Shown piece by piece: positions 62,930-64,000 of a stretch of 64,000 nucleotides of DNA. The notes below the pieces were generated by a model that worked only from the letters and a program-made list of their open reading frames with translations, did not search any database and was not told the origin of the DNA. Every line of letters begins with the position of its first letter. Positions within the stretch are counted from its first letter, which is position 1. Source of the stretch: an uncultured Hydrogenophaga sp. (GTDB lineage Bacteria; Pseudomonadota; Gammaproteobacteria; Burkholderiales; Burkholderiaceae_C); the NCBI RefSeq assembly GCF_958439165.1, contig NZ_OY288136.1:1-64000 (forward strand). The letters are read 5' to 3'. A program made the translations under genes and the position numbers.

Positions 62930-63700
62930 ATGAGTTTTCTGGCCCTCGATGTCGGCAACACCCGCCTGAAGTGGGCCTTGTACGACGCACCCCGCCCCGG
63001 AGCCCAGCTGATGGCCCATGGCGCGCAGTTCCTTGAAAACATCGAATCGCTCGAAGAGGGCGACTGGAACCGCCTCTCCTGTCCCAACTGGGTGCTGGGG
63101 TGCGTGGTGGCCGGCGATGCCGTCAAGCGGCGCGTCGAGGAACAGCTGGAGATGTGGGACGTCACGCCCCGCTGGGTGGTCTCCTCGCAGTCGGAAGCCG
63201 GTCTGGTGAACGGCTACGACCATCCCGCCCGGCTGGGTTCGGACCGCTGGGTCGCCATGATCGGCGCCCGCCACCGGTTGCTGGCCCAGGGGCAGCCCCG
63301 GCCCTGCGTGGTGGTGATGGTGGGAACGGCCGTCACGGTGGAGTGCATCGACACCGAAGGCCGCTTCCTGGGCGGCATCATCCTGCCGGGTCACGGCATC
63401 ATGCTGCGGGCACTCGAATCGGGCACCGCCGGCCTGCATGTGCCCACCGGCGAGGTGCGCGACTTCCCCACCAACACCAGCGACGCGCTCACCAGCGGCG
63501 GCACCTTCGCCATTGCCGGCGCGGTGCAGCGCATGGTGGAGAACCTGCGCCGGCACTGCGGCCAGGAGCCGGTCTGCTACATGACCGGTGGTGCCGGCTG
63601 GAAGATGGCGCCCAGCATGTCGACCGAGGTCGAGCTGGTGGAAAGCCTCATCTTCGACGGCTTGCTGGAGATCGCCAGCCGCCGGCTGTCCCTGGCCTGA
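62930..63700 (+). CDS. coaX: Type III pantothenate kinase
   Basis: A 256-residue CoaX that phosphorylates pantothenate in the first step of CoA synthesis. The N-terminal phosphate-binding motif is [17 protein letters not shown], followed by [28 protein letters not shown] and [20 protein letters not shown]. This acetate-kinase-fold form is the usual one in Burkholderiales. It is in the same direction as the LuxR-type gene with a 53-bp gap but is a housekeeping gene. Confidence 0.95.
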   Translation: MSFLALDVGNTRLKWALYDAPRPGAQLMAHGAQFLENIESLEEGDWNRLSCPNWVLGCVVAGDAVKRRVEEQLEMWDVTPRWVVSSQSEAGLVNGYDHPARLGSDRWVAMIGARHRLLAQGQPRPCVVVMVGTAVTVECIDTEGRFLGGIILPGHGIMLRALESGTAGLHVPTGEVRDFPTNTSDALTSGGTFAIAGAVQRMVENLRRHCGQEPVCYMTGGAGWKMAPSMSTEVELVESLIFDGLLEIASRRLSLA

Positions 63701-63710
63701 GCCGGCCGGG

Positions 63711-64000
63711 TCAGTCGGTCTCGCCCCAGGGCAGCATCAGGGTCAGGGTGAGCATGCGCTGGAATTCCGGCGTGAACCGGTCGACGATCTGCTGCGGATC
63801 AGGGCACAGGCCGCTGTCGGCGATGCAGCCGAACTGGACGCCGCCACCGTAGCTCAGGATGGACACCCCCAGGCCCACGGTGCCGGTCTGAGGCACCCAG
63901 AACATGGTCTGCTCCAGCGTGCTGCCGCACACCTTGAGCCGGGTCGACGGCCCGGGCACGTTGGTCATGACGGCGGTGGTCTTGCGCCCGAAGAGGCTGA
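63711..64000 (-). CDS. C-terminal part of a wax ester synthase/diacylglycerol acyltransferase-like protein (runs off the window)
   Basis: The last 96 or so residues of a minus-strand gene whose 5' part lies beyond the window. It contains KTTAVMTNVPGPSTRL, VPQTGTVGLGVSILSYGGGV and a C-terminal stretch ending TLMLPWGETD. The SNVPGP-like motif and the LGVSILSYGG block match the C-terminal domain of WS/DGAT enzymes, which make wax esters or triacylglycerol. The catalytic HHxxxDG motif would be outside the window. Confidence 0.78.
   Translation of the reverse strand, partial: SLFGRKTTAVMTNVPGPSTRLKVCGSTLEQTMFWVPQTGTVGLGVSILSYGGGVQFGCIADSGLCPDPQQIVDRFTPEFQRMLTLTLMLPWGETD

Overview
The window is GC-rich (mostly well above 60%) and densely packed, with short gaps, four-base ATGA overlaps and many Bug/TctC-type binding proteins, branched-chain-amino-acid-type ABC genes, an IcmF mutase and PurT. 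This combination points to a betaproteobacterium of the order Burkholderiales, most likely Comamonadaceae or a close relative. It looks like chromosome: no phage, IS element, plasmid replication gene, rRNA, tRNA or CRISPR array was found.

Layout. 0.06-3.1 kb: TonB-dependent receptor plus YcnI-like copper-binding protein. 3.1-5.2 kb: two Bug-family periplasmic binding proteins. 5.3-13.6 kb: a seven-gene minus-strand operon for import and CoA-activation of an organic (probably aromatic or fatty) acid (acyl-CoA synthetase, LivG-H-M-K-F, PaaK-like ligase), with a divergent Crp/Fnr regulator and a palindrome between them. 14.5-17.4 kb: pseudouridine synthase and HtpG. 17.4-19.1 kb: a lower-GC orphan gene for an unrecognised, partly disordered protein. 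19.3-24.3 kb: a phcBSRQ-type quorum-sensing operon (methyltransferase, sensor kinase, response regulator-kinase, response regulator). 24.4-30.6 kb: lipoprotein, Ohr/OhrR with a perfect operator, SrkA-like kinase, methyltransferase, cation/proton antiporter with a YbdK-like ligase. 30.6-36.6 kb: NodIJ-type exporter, Psd, PurT, DUF3455 protein, ECF sigma factor with anti-sigma factor. 36.6-41.75 kb: three genes broken by many frame changes (molybdopterin oxidoreductase, AMP nucleosidase, DUF4010 protein). 41.8-53.2 kb: glutathione reductase, SDR, 3-hydroxybutyryl-CoA dehydrogenase, GMC oxidoreductase, arginase, DUF6352-like protein, IcmF and PPK2. 53.3-57.1 kb: TRAP transporter. 57.3-58.5 kb: persulfide dioxygenase-rhodanese fusion. 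58.5-62.9 kb: a second quorum-sensing locus of CqsA/CqsS (Lqs/Jqs) type with a LuxR-type regulator. 62.9-64 kb: CoaX and the end of a wax-ester-synthase-like gene.

The most interesting content is two different cell-density signalling systems within about 43 kb: a Ralstonia-like Phc system (3-hydroxy fatty acid methyl ester signal) and an alpha-hydroxyketone system. In the second, a LuxR-type regulator gene lies beside the kinase operon. Lux-box-like palindromes of the form CTGTCA-N4-TGACAG sit at nearly the same distance (66 and 67 nt) in front of the synthase gene and the kinase gene, suggesting a circuit that joins a CqsA/CqsS-type module to LuxR-type control.

Caution: between about 37.9 and 41.75 kb the sequence contains at least 20 frame changes. 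Those that can be traced are losses of one base from short G or C runs, so this stretch is probably poor consensus sequence rather than real gene decay.
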